From contig JACAXG010000007.1 in NCBI GenBank assembly GCA_018881555.1, forward strand, positions 13,559,235 to 13,623,234: a stretch of DNA of 64,000 nucleotides, given 5' to 3'. The notes below the pieces were generated by a model. It was not told where the DNA came from. It ran no database searches and saw only the letters and a list, made by a program, of their open reading frames with translations. Source of the DNA: Amblyornis subalaris (Eukaryota > Chordata > Aves > Passeriformes > Ptilonorhynchidae). Shown one piece after another: positions 36,413 to 47,433 of the stretch (its first letter is position 1; each line of letters opens with the position of its first letter). The translations under genes and the position numbers were made by a program.

Positions 36413-39400
36413 TCACCCAAACACCTCAATCACGCAGAAATGGAATTTTCAGGAGGAAAAAAGAGGTATGTGCATTTGGTCAAGATGGATTGATGGACAA
36501 GATGGGAAACAGAACAGAAACCCCTTCTTGCTGAAGGTTTTTTCCCACTCTCCTAGTGCTCTTTCCCATAGAAGCCAGCACAAGTTGTGCAGATTTTTTT
36601 GTAAAGAGAAAGAAAATCCTTGAAAGTTATGACTAAAGTCTTAAATAGAGGGAAGTATTATGAAATTTATAAAATAGCTGTCAAATGAATCTTTAATTCA
36701 GTAGAAATAATGTCAAAGTCTTATTGTATTCAGTAGAGCTAGACTTGCAAACACTGTATAAAAACTTTTGAATTAAATTCTTGGCTTGTATTCAAAGTAA
36801 TTGATTTAATATATATATAATATATGCTTGAGTTTATGTACATATTTAAAATATATTTTAAAACTGAATTACAAATGCCAAGTACATATGAATTTCTCCT
36901 ATAGTATATTGTTAGTGATTCCACAGAAGTGCATTTTGATCCTTTTCATGAGTCTGTTTCCTGGATTTCCTCCCTGTTCCTGGAACCAAGTCGTGCCACC
37001 AGGCCATCAGTCAGCCAGAAAAAGTCTTAGGAGAATTATTCCCACAGAAGAGCTGCTGCTGCTTAAAACATCAGACACAGCCCACTGTCAGAAAATCCTG
37101 TCATCTGTTGTTTGTTTTTTTTTTTTGTTAAGGTACAAAGAAAATGAAGGTACAAAAAAAGATGAAGTTAGCAACCTCTATTTTTTTTTCCCTAAGGCTT
37201 CAGTAATTATTATTATTGTTAATTCATTATTACGGAAGATTCTGTAATCTTCTTGAAGCAGGGATTGTCTTCATGTGTGCTGAGATCAGCCACAGCAGTT
37301 TTTTAGTTGATAACGCCACTAGCGGTAGCGGTAATTATTATTTAATTAAGTAATTATTAATTAAGTAATTTTCAATGCAGTGTTTGTACTGTTCAGTGTT
37401 ATTACATACATGCAAATTACTGTTCAAATTTATTAAGAAGAAAATTTGAAGGGGAAAAGAAGAACACATTAATGTTCTATGAAGTTTGACTCTAGAAGAA
37501 ATTTAAATGACATCACTGAGAGAATATTTCACTGAAAATTTAGATGTAATATCTCCTGGGCAGGATTAGTTGGTAAATGTGACTTCAGATCTCCCTCTGA
37601 CCTTTGCCCCAAGTCTTCAGTTAGCTACTGTTAAATTTTAAGAATTTGCAGTTTGCTAAAAAAATGGCAGTATTTGTCTTTGTCAACTGGTAGACATAGA
37701 CAAACTTATTTCATACATGAATTATTTATTACATTTATGCGAAGGGCAAAAGTTCAATTAAATTAGTCGGAAGGTCTTTTCACTGTTCATTCATCTGACC
37801 TAGATCATATGAGAGAAATAAGAGTTGTGAGATGTAAGATACGTTAGGCTACAACAACATAAAGTGAAATAGTGCCTTACTTTTTATTTTACTTAGAGGC
37901 TCTTCTTGGCCATGGTGGTTCACAGGTTTATGTTGAACAAAAAGATGATATCTGGATGATAAAGCACGAGAGAACAAGTATGACTTCAGTACCACTATAA
38001 AGGTGGGAGGAAATAATTCTCTTGGAATATTGAAGTTACCCGCACAGAAAAAAAATTAATACAAAAGTCAGACACAAGCAAGAAAACCCATTATGACTGA
38101 CTAATAAAAGAGATGGGGAAAATATTTGAAAGTAATGGCAGGCAGAATAGAACTTATTCTGACATACCATATTAAACACGGTGCTTTGCCTAGACTAGAA
38201 ATGAGATATCACCCACTATTTATGAAATAATAGTAGACATGCTTGAAATAGTTAGGAATGGTAGATGTTTATATAGGCAGTATGATGTTCGAAATGAGGA
38301 AAATGCAATGCTGTAATGGATTATGTAAATAAAGAAATACAGATAATATTTGAATATAGAAGGGACTAAATCATCCTAACAATCATAAAATGGTATTGAC
38401 TTTCTTTGCAAAAAGACGAGTTTGCAAAGTAATTCTTTGTTTGCTAGATATGGTGGCTCTTGAGGTGAGATAGTTGTATGGATTGCTCTTACATCAACTG
38501 AGGTGCAATGAAGCAGTAAAATTTATACCCCATTTTTGTTTTTAGCACTGTAGATAATGGCACTTCAGTTCTTGTATAACAAGCTGTTCTATAAATGCAA
38601 GGATAGAGGCAATGATTGTTGAGTATTAATAAAGTAAGACTGATTACCTCATCGAAGTTACTCACTTTTGACAAACCAGTTTTTGCTTAAACCCACAGTT
38701 CCCTCTGCAATGGTTGCACACATGTATCTCCTTGCCATGGATTTATAGGTGTGAGACTCATACCTGTGAGGGGAATTCCTGGAAGGCACACACAGAGTAT
38801 TCTACTCCAGCAGTCCCTGAGTCATATAAGGCCTTCTAGGTTCATATTTGATTGTCAGAGTTTACAAAATGCCATTTATAACTTACGCTGCTGAGAGCTT
38901 AATGATCCCCTACTACTTGTAATATTAGGAACTTTCAGCCAGATTAATTTGCAGCTTCCAGTTCTCTTTGCTGAGGAGTAAACCCTTGGGGTTTTAGTTG
39001 CACTGCAAGAAATTAAAGCTTTGTTTAAAGTTATGTTGTTGTGCTGTCAGTGTGCTTTCTTTTATCTCAATAGTGAAAGACAGGCCTTGAGTACAGACTA
39101 GAATGTGAAATTCCCAATGCACTTGAGTGAGACCAAATACAAATGTGAGTCATTGGCTTGAAGGGAATTTGCCAAAATTGCAAATAAAATCTGTTAGAAA
39201 TGAAGTATTTCCTGTTGAAAAGATCTGTAGCTTTTTGCAGATGTCAGTGAGGGCTGCAAGCACTGAACATACTGGGATTTAATCGAAATATCTTAATAAA
39301 TATGTCTTAGAGTGAAGGAAATTGTGAGAAGAACGAACTTCCCTTACTATTTTAGTCCTCATAAAACTGTCTCTCTAACTGAATATCAGTAGGAGGGCAC

Positions 39401-42400
39401 ACTTCCTGTTTATATTTCTGCATCTTATCTAGAACTAAGAAGTTAGTTTTATGAAGTATGATAGGGACTTAGTTGTATAAATAAGTCAATACACATAATT
39501 TCCAGTCAAAAGTCTTTGTTAGATCTTGTAGGTTAAGAGGCAGCCATTCTATTTTTTTAATGCTATCCTGGCTCTCCTCTTTCAGAAAAAAAACAAACAG
39601 AAAAGTCTTGACTAGATTAAGCCTTCCGGAGATTTCTCACACACACCCCACACCCTCCATGTGCGTATACAAGATTACTGAATATTGATGAGATTTTATG
39701 TTATTGGTTATGATGTCAAATTACAGCAGAATTTAATTCCTGATCAGAAACCTGACATCTGACCTNTTTTTCCTTCAGGTTACAGATTTTTGTTTTATTT
39801 GGTTAGTGCTCGTGCCAGCATAAAACCCTGAATCTTCAATGTCATTCTCATGTATTTGGCATAAATAAGCCAAGGCCAACAGTACAACTCGTGAAAAATA
39901 TAAATTCTGATCATACAGTAAAGATAGTAAATAATTCATAGATTCTCCTAGCTAGTTGGGACCAGCAGGTCATCATGTCTCAGGTCTTCCTTAAACACAA
40001 GAATTTCATTCAAGTGCTCTTTTACTAAGAATGTTAGAGCTGGGTGTACTTATAACCAACTTTAATGTACTTGCTACTCCAATCAAAGTGGATCTGGTCA
40101 CTTTTCCTTATGTAATGAAGTCATATGTGAGACAGGCAGGAGTTTATTTCAACCTTCAAAAAAGCTTAAGACTGTAAGTGGGGTAAAATGTACACTATAA
40201 AGGGCCCGAGGAAGGCAAGATAATTAACGATACCCTGGTTAGGGCAGAAAGTATTTTTGGAGGTCACAGATAGATAGTAACAGCATCAAGGGTCAGAATT
40301 TCTGAAACGCTTGGTAGTAAAAATCCTGATTTCAGATGTAGCTTGTGTATTTCATATTTTAGAAGCAATTAATCATCAATGAGGTTTAGGATAAGTATCT
40401 AATTGCTGTAAATTATAGAACATAGGAAAATTGTTTACGTCAAATACCTTCTAAATTTTACCCCTGGTTTCTTACAGCCTCTGCTCTGGGAACCCTGAGG
40501 ATCATAAGTGATCTGGTCCTATGTTTTGTGTTTTTTGAAATGAAAAGGATAGAGAGTAGAAGTGTTCTTGCATTTTATTGTAGTGGTTCTGGCACAGGAG
40601 ATTTCCACCTCNCAGCCCCCCAACACTTTTTCGCCATTTCATGGGCAAAGTGCTTTTCTATATTTCTGTCCTTCATTTATATAAACTACGAGAGAAAACA
40701 AAAAGTCCAGAGTGATTTTATTTTTTTAAATACTGTGAATAGCACAGCCTCCATTATTAATTCTTTTCTACTTGAATCCTGTGGGTTTAGCAAATGTGCC
40801 CTAATGCAATATTTTCATCCTGTTTCACTCATGCCTCCCTTCATCCTGTTTTCCTGCCTATCCCAAAGAAAGGCTGGAGAACACACTTTTTGGAGTCCAG
40901 TGGCAAGTGGCTTGATGGCTTGATTCCTCTGTTAACATCAGTGTAACAGCTATGAAATTTTCAAACTTTTCTGATAAGAAGGAATGTTTGGAGCTTAAGG
41001 ATATTAAAAGCCTACAAGATTATCTTTTCATAGGTGATTAAATCCAAAGAAAACTTGTGTCTTTTGGAAAATAAATAGTAAACCAAGGAGACAAGGTGGA
41101 GAAATCCTCATACAAAAAGTGCTTCTGCAACTTCTCTATTTCTATATTTACTTCCCAGACTCAATTACTCCATGAATATACTTCTGACTCCAGGTGACCT
41201 GGTTTGGGTTGCCTCTCTGTGCCATTTAGAATATCCTTGACTACTCTCATTTACTCTCTTTTCTGTACAGATCCAAGACTGAGGGCTTCACAGCATAAAT
41301 TCACTCCCTCACGTGTCAATGATTTAATTTTGAAGAACAAATCTTTCATCCTCCTATTTTTCAAAATGCTGCTGCCAGCTAGAACTTATTTACTGTGCTG
41401 ACAGATGCTTTGGAGATAAGGAAAGCAGCAAGAACTGTTTAGATCCTTAGTTCAGGTATGCTTCCATTCAAATTTGGAAATTATTTTCTCTCTGTATGAT
41501 CAGTGATTCATATTTTTAGAGGCAGTAAGGGCATTAGGCATTTTACTCGAAAGGAAAACACCACAAGTTGGATGCAGAATCCTGGAAAATTGGAGCCCAC
41601 GTGAATTATACTTTGTTACTCAATTTTGGGTTGATACCATCAGTCAGTCTTTTAAATTTCTCCTATCCTTCCTCTTACAATTTTTCTTCAATTATTTATG
41701 AAATTACTGTTTTAATGTCTCACTGCTGTTCTCCAATGTGCTGGATCTCCTTGTTTTTTGTTTTTGTTTTTAACTACAATTAATTCCTACATCTTCTGGC
41801 CTATGTTTCTAGTAAGCCATTTGAATTTATTTACTGTGAACACAGGATCTAGGAGTGTGCTTATTCATACCATAGAACGGGGGTTAAGCCATACCAGAAA
41901 TGGTGTCTGAAGCAGTCATGACTTTTCTTGATGGATACTAAGTTTCATGTTGGGCTATCATTACATGAACAAGTATAGATAACTAATTTTTTCATATGTA
42001 AGCAAACATTCCCTATGTGTGTGAAACCTATTTGTGACTTTTTCCTGTGGAGAACTAGAATATGTTACATAGCAGTGATGTGTTCATGTATTTTAGTCCT
42101 TATTCTCTCTAGCCTCGACCTTATTTTCCTTGTTATTCCTCTGTGGTGTACATGCACTGAGTCTGTAATCTCATTGATTCAACAACTATTCTTTATTTAC
42201 CTGAATGGTTCCATCTACATTTATATATATTAAGAGTCATGTATACCTAAAAATACAACAATAATATCATCTGTACTGCCACACAGGTTGGAAAGGATAA
42301 CATTGCACTGCCTGTTGCCTGTCACCTTTATAAAATATTGTTCTGCCAGTAGCCATTGATTTTTGTGAATCATTCAGGGTTTATGGAGAGTAGTGATTTG

Positions 42401-45174
42401 GGAAATGTCAAGACACCAATCACAAGGTGTTATGGAGTAGTTTTGTTCACAACTAGTAATCATTTTTATCAGTAAGACATTTTTATTGTGCAGTCCTATA
42501 GTCCTGTCAGCTGTTGAAGTGTGACTGTGGAACATAGGTCTGAAGGTAGCCTGNGCACACTGTGTCACCAAGTCTACATCTGGCTTCAACTAGCAGCTGC
42601 CACCAAATGGGTTATTGGCATTTTCCTTTGAAAGGACTTGCTCCATATATTACGCATTTAAAACTGCTGATTAAAATTTGGGAGCAAGAGAAGAAAAAAT
42701 ATATAAAGGTTAGGCTGACATGTCAGTGGGTGATACAAATTTGAATTGTGGTGATATTGTTNTTGTCTGCATCCAGCAATGCAATCTTTAAAAACAGAGT
42801 GCTGAAGCATCNTTAGTCTGGGGAAAAAAGAAACCACAGTCATCATAACAATGTGATGCTACTTTTTAGGGAGATAGAATAGACTATAGTTTGGGGGTTT
42901 ATGATTCTTATTATATGTTTTTCCTTTGCATTTTCTTTCTTTGTTTGCTTGGTACCTCTGTAAACACAGTGATATTAAAGCAGAGTTCTATGTATTTGAG
43001 GCCACTCTGCAGTACCTCTTTCCTCTGTAAATTCTATTGGCAGTATGAAGTTANTTATTCAAGCCCTGAAAGGGGAAAATGCTTCCTTGGAAAAAGCNGT
43101 GTAGCAAAAGTGGATCCCACTCAACCCTAGTAAACTCACCATCTTGCATAGAGCTGTGAAAGAAATNAGCTCAGTTTGTCCTTGTGGTTCTNTAGACACT
43201 ATTAAATAGCTGATTGTTATTTTTTAAGTGAATATTGTGGTACAGAGAAGCTCAGTAAGTGATTTCCTAAAACCATTTAGCAAGTTAGTTCTTTACGAAG
43301 AACCTGCATTTTTGAGTCCTTATAGTGTGTACAGGCTCGTACTGAGTATTTGAGAGGAAATGCTATTAGAGGTTTAATTTCTCTGTTACTGTTCCTGAGA
43401 GACAAAGAACATAAAAACAGAAGACTAGACAGGGAATAAAATTAATAAAATAAGATCATTCAGGTCAATATTAACTTCATAGTTTGTANGCATCCAGGAA
43501 AATACAGAATTCAATGGTGGAAGTTAAAATCAGAATATCACTTGTTATTTATGGCTGTTAATATTGTAGAAGTATTTTTAAAGCCCTGTGTTATTAGTCG
43601 GTGGCTTGGGAAGACATACTATTTTGTCTTTGAGAACGAGAACTTGGTGTCTAAAGGTACCAAAAGCCTGAGTAAGATAAGAGAGAGAAGCACTTGGCAA
43701 TTAAATTGAAGTGAGATGGAATACATTTGCGATGGAATGAATTAGTTGTTGCTAAGGGTTTTCTGAATGCTGGAAACAACTCTTTTACAAGCCCAATATT
43801 TTCTGAATGTCTTTGAAAATCTCTTTTGCAGCTTGACAACTCATTTGGTAGATGTCAGCTTCAAGGTTCAAAAAGCTTGGCATATAAAATTCAGCTTGGA
43901 ATGGAAAACCTAGAGCAGCTTTCCTGGCAGATGCTCCCAGCAGCATTACAGAAAACTTCCACGCAATAGGTGATGGGGTTTTAACACAGTTGTCTTAGTG
44001 CTAGATTAATTTGTAGCACTGTTCCATAGTTACTTGGCATTAGGGCAAGTTAATAAAGAAGGAATCGAGTTCACGTGAAGAGGTGTGTAAATCTTGAAAA
44101 AGCAGCTGAGTTAGAGCAGACGCAGCATGAACCTACTNATGCAGTAGCAATCTGGGCTGCTTTCTTGAAAAGAATATAGAGCTCTCTTGATTTTTAGCAG
44201 ATAACCTTTTTTTTTCCTTTTGGTGATGTGAAAGCTGTGGGAAATGACTGNGTGTATGTCATTAAATCAGTGATAATTTTCAGACAGAGATGAAAATGTT
44301 CAATTTGTCTGGTTATTCTCATGGAGTGCTCCAGCCATTAGTGGAAGTAGAGGGCAAAGATTATGTGCCTTGTTCTCAATCCAGATTTCTCTGAGGCAGT
44401 TAATTATTCTGTATATATCATCTTCTTAAATGTCACAAAGAATGAAAATACCTGATGTTTGTTTAGATGCAAAAAGTGTATGATTTTTCTTAACTTTTCC
44501 CACTGATTTCTGGCATTTTTTATATGCTGACAGACCATTTGTCTCACTGCTGCTATCTATAATATCATGTAATACTATGAAAGGGAAGCCCTTTTTTTTG
44601 CCTAGGACAAAAGTTACGGAATTTAAGGTTTGACTTTTTGACTCTTTCTATGCTCCTGGAAAGAAGATACAAGATCCCTGCTGCTGCTCTCACTTGTAAA
44701 TTGTGATTTATAATTCTTTTGGTCTGTCTGAGGACGATTTTTATTCTTGTACTGAAACAGGTCACACAGAGAACTCCTTATTAGAGACTAGGACCCAGCT
44801 GTGCTGATATGAAACAAGCATACCAGATTAAGATAGGGCACATCACCTAAAGAGTTTGTAGTGGGATGTGTGTGTCTGTATTGTGGGACTGGGATAACTG
44901 TAGACCACTCCTTTTGGAGTCTGATAGCTCGGTACCTACCACACCTGGATTCTTATGGTAAGAGAGGGGAATATATACCCCTTATATTAGCTTCATCGGG
45001 TGTTATCTGCATGGACCATTTTCTTTTCAGCACTGTTCCCTCCAGTTCATTCCTTGTTAAAGATGTACTAATCAGCTTTTGCGTCTTGCAGCCCATGCTA
45101 AGGTCTAGATAATACCATATTTAACCAGTTTAAAATTTTTAATATTTAAAATAATTAAATACATAACTAACATA
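36413..45174. other. Long AT-rich stretch, no gene recognised
   Basis: No mobile element or exon was accepted. The plus frame 36828-37247 is open for 139 codons but is mostly Leu/Phe/Ile/Lys-rich. AT-dinucleotide runs occur near 36810-36830, and the tandem AT-rich repeat at 37342-37370 is listed separately. A weak CR1-like phrase near 39938 was rejected. Confidence 0.55.
37342..37370. repeat. 15-bp tandem repeat rich in TTAATTAA
   Basis: Two near-identical copies of TTAATTAAGTAATTA (37342-37356 and 37357-37370). The core TTAATTAA is palindromic and resembles homeodomain binding sites, but such sites are common in AT-rich DNA. Confidence 0.7.
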
Positions 45175-45322
45175 GATGACTTCATGAGGAGAAAGTCCTG
45201 CTTGTCAAACTTTCTTTTATGACAAGGTAACCCCCCTAGTTGATCAAGGGAAGCCAGTTCATGTAATCTTTTTTGATATCAGTAAAACATTTGATACTGT
45301 CTCTCACAGGATGCTTCTGGAC

Positions 45323-45370
45323 AAAATGCCCAGCATTCAGCTGGATAAAATGCCCAGCATTCAACTGGAT
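45323..45370 (+). repeat. 24-bp tandem duplication inside the CR1
   Basis: Copies at 45323-45346 and 45347-45370 share AAAATGCCCAGCATTC and differ at one base. The unit adds eight codons (KMPSIQLD repeated) in frame between motif A and the next conserved block. Typical CR1 copies lack it, so it arose in this copy or its source. Confidence 0.85.
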
Positions 45371-45388
45371 AAACGCATCATGTGATGG

Positions 45389-46126
45389 GTGAGCACCTGG
45401 CTCATGGGTCAGGCACAAAGGGTTACAGTGAATGGGGTGACATCAAACTGGGGACCTGTCACTAGGGGGGTTCCACAGGGCTCCATCCTTGGCCCTGTGC
45501 TCTTCAACAGCTTCATGAATGACTTGGATGCAGGACTGGAAGAAATAATAAGCAGGTTTGCTGACAATACAAAACTGGGAGCAGTTGTTGACTCCCTCAA
45601 AGGCAGGAGGGCCCTGCAGAGAGACCTCGACAAATCAGTGGCCTGGGCAATCACCAACGGTATGAAGTTCAACAAGGAAAAGTGGCGGACTCTGCACCTG
45701 GGATGGGGCAACCCTGGATGTACAGACAGACTGGGGAATGAGATGCTGGAGAGCAGTGCCTTGGAAAGGGATCTGGGGGTCCTGGTCNATGGCAAGTTGA
45801 ACATGAGTCAGCAGTGCCTTGGCAGCCAGGAGGGNCANCCATGTCCTGGGGGCATCAGGCACAGCATCGCCAGCTGGGCAAGGGAAGGGATGGTCCTGCT
45901 CTGCTCTGCACTGGGGCAGCCTCACCATCAGTCCTGTGTGCAGTTTTGGGTGCCACCATATAAGAAAGATACTGAGCTATTAGAGAATGTCCAAAGAAAG
46001 GCAACAAAGATAGTGAAGGGCCTTGAGGGGAAGCCGTACNAGGTGTGGCTGACGTCACTTGCTCTGTTCAGCCTGGAGAAGGGGAGACTGAGGGGAGACT
46101 TCATTGCAATTATAACTTCCTCGTGA
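45389..46126 (+). pseudogene. CR1 ORF2 reverse transcriptase fragment
   Basis: 245 codons open in the CR1 reverse-transcriptase frame. The frame also continues upstream to about 45260, interrupted by one TGA at 45383-45385. In CR1, ORF2 encodes an endonuclease and reverse transcriptase used for target-primed retroposition; only the palm and C-terminal regions remain here. The block GVPQGSILGPVLF (residues 27-39) is intact, but the catalytic box reads FADN (residues 57-60, 45557-45568) instead of the family's FADD. The second catalytic aspartate is therefore lost. After about residue 145 several codons contain Ns and the match weakens. The frame shifts near 46110, and the rest of the C-terminus is read in another frame (for example LDIRKIWRVVEHWNRLP from about 46225). 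Confidence 0.9.
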
Positions 46127-47401
46127 GGGGAAGAGGAGGGACAGGCACTGATCTCTTCTGTGTGGTGACCAGTGACAGAACCCAAGGGAACGGCCTGAAG
46201 TTGTGTCTGGAGAGGTTTAGGTTGGATATTAGGAAAATCTGGAGGGTGGTTGAGCACTGGAATAGGCTCCCCAGTGAAGTGATCATGGCAGCAAACCTGC
46301 CAGAGTTCAAGAAGTGTTTAGACAATGCTCTCTGTGTGCGCAGCTGGGAGTTGAATGGCCTTTGTCAGTTCCTTCCAACTCAGGATGTTCTATGGTTCTC
46401 TGCAGCTATTTCATTATGCACTTATGTAAAGTAATTTCCCATTGGAAAGTTAATGTTAATTGAATAGGTATGCTGTGATATGTTCATGCCATGCTGCTTC
46501 AAAGACAAGTGATTTTTTCAACCTAGTGCCAAAGGATTGAAACTCTTCTAAACTGGCTTACATGACAATGGAGGCAAGATGCATTGCAGCGTTTTCAGGC
46601 TTTGAACTGAGAAGCCTGTAAGCATTTGCACAATTTTTGATAAATAACTTAGTAAAAACATTGCAAAGCCTGTTACAAATCTACTGATAATACTTTTCCA
46701 GGTTTAAAGAATGTTTAACATCTCCTACATTTGTGTGCATAATTTTCTATAAAATCCTGCAGAATTTAGAAGAAAACCAAGACTTTTCTACAGAATTGAA
46801 AAACCACCCATAGAACTAAATAATATTTTTTGCAATATCAGAGTCAGAAAAAAATGTGTTGGAAGAAATCCACTTGAGACAGTGACTACGGAGATGTTGG
46901 TAGCTGAATAGCTTTGAAAATGTAAATAAGAACTTTCAGGCACTTCCACTATTCACAAAATCTTTATCTCATTTGTGGTGCCCAACTTTATGCCTCTAGG
47001 CATGCTCAAAGTCAGTTAATTTTGACATCTGGCTTCTTTTTTCAGGTCTTTTGGGATTCACACAGTANGCATTGCCCTGATTTCTTCACCTGTGGAACCA
47101 GGTGTTAGACGGATGCTAACAGTGTTCTCTTAAAAAGCCGCTGAAAACACATTAAGAAGCAGTTTCAGGTTTTATCAACTCATATGATAATCTCTTTCAA
47201 CTTGACAAAAGGATTTTACCAGTTTCTAAGTGATTTGATTCTTGTGATATTTCTCCTCTTGAACACACTTTCTGCTGTAAAAGAAGGACATTACTGGAAT
47301 GACAGAAAATTTTGGAAAAAGGTGAACCAGACTTCTGCTTTCTCCAGTAGGTCAATGACCTGGACTGTATTTGGGAAACCTCCACTTCAGTCCTTCTGGC
47401 A

Positions 47402-47433
47402 TAGGGTTAGGGTTAGGGTTAGGGTTAGGGTTA
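47402..47433. repeat. Short interstitial telomeric repeat (TTAGGG)n
   Basis: Thirty-two bases of perfect vertebrate telomere repeat, just over five units, in TTAGGG orientation on the plus strand. It is bordered by ordinary unique sequence on both sides. Such short internal tracts are usually explained by insertion of telomeric DNA during double-strand-break repair, and they are common in vertebrates including birds. No subtelomeric satellite or degenerate telomere block surrounds it, so a chromosome-fusion scar is unlikely. Confidence 0.97.

Larger units (their letters stand above)
45175..46402 (+). mobile_element. 5'-truncated CR1 LINE with partial reverse transcriptase
   Basis: A plus-strand CR1 copy of about 1.2 kb covering the second half of ORF2 and the 3' end. 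It starts near the CR1 phrase TGCTTGTCAAACTTTC (45199-45214) and ends near the terminal GTTCTATG motif (46387-46394). The reverse-transcriptase palm is readable: motif A FDISKTFDTV near 45273-45302, then GVPQGS at 45467 and onward, then the catalytic box at 45557. This is an inactive insertion: it lacks ORF1 and the N-terminal half of ORF2, and it has stops and frameshifts. Confidence 0.95.

Noticed and set aside
39935..39990. Phrase resembling a CR1 3' terminus (TTCATAGATTCTC...)
   Set aside because: The resemblance stops after about 20 bases and the expected downstream CR1 text is absent.
45236..46325. Minus-strand open frames opposite the CR1
   Set aside because: Antisense shadows of the CR1 reverse-transcriptase sequence.
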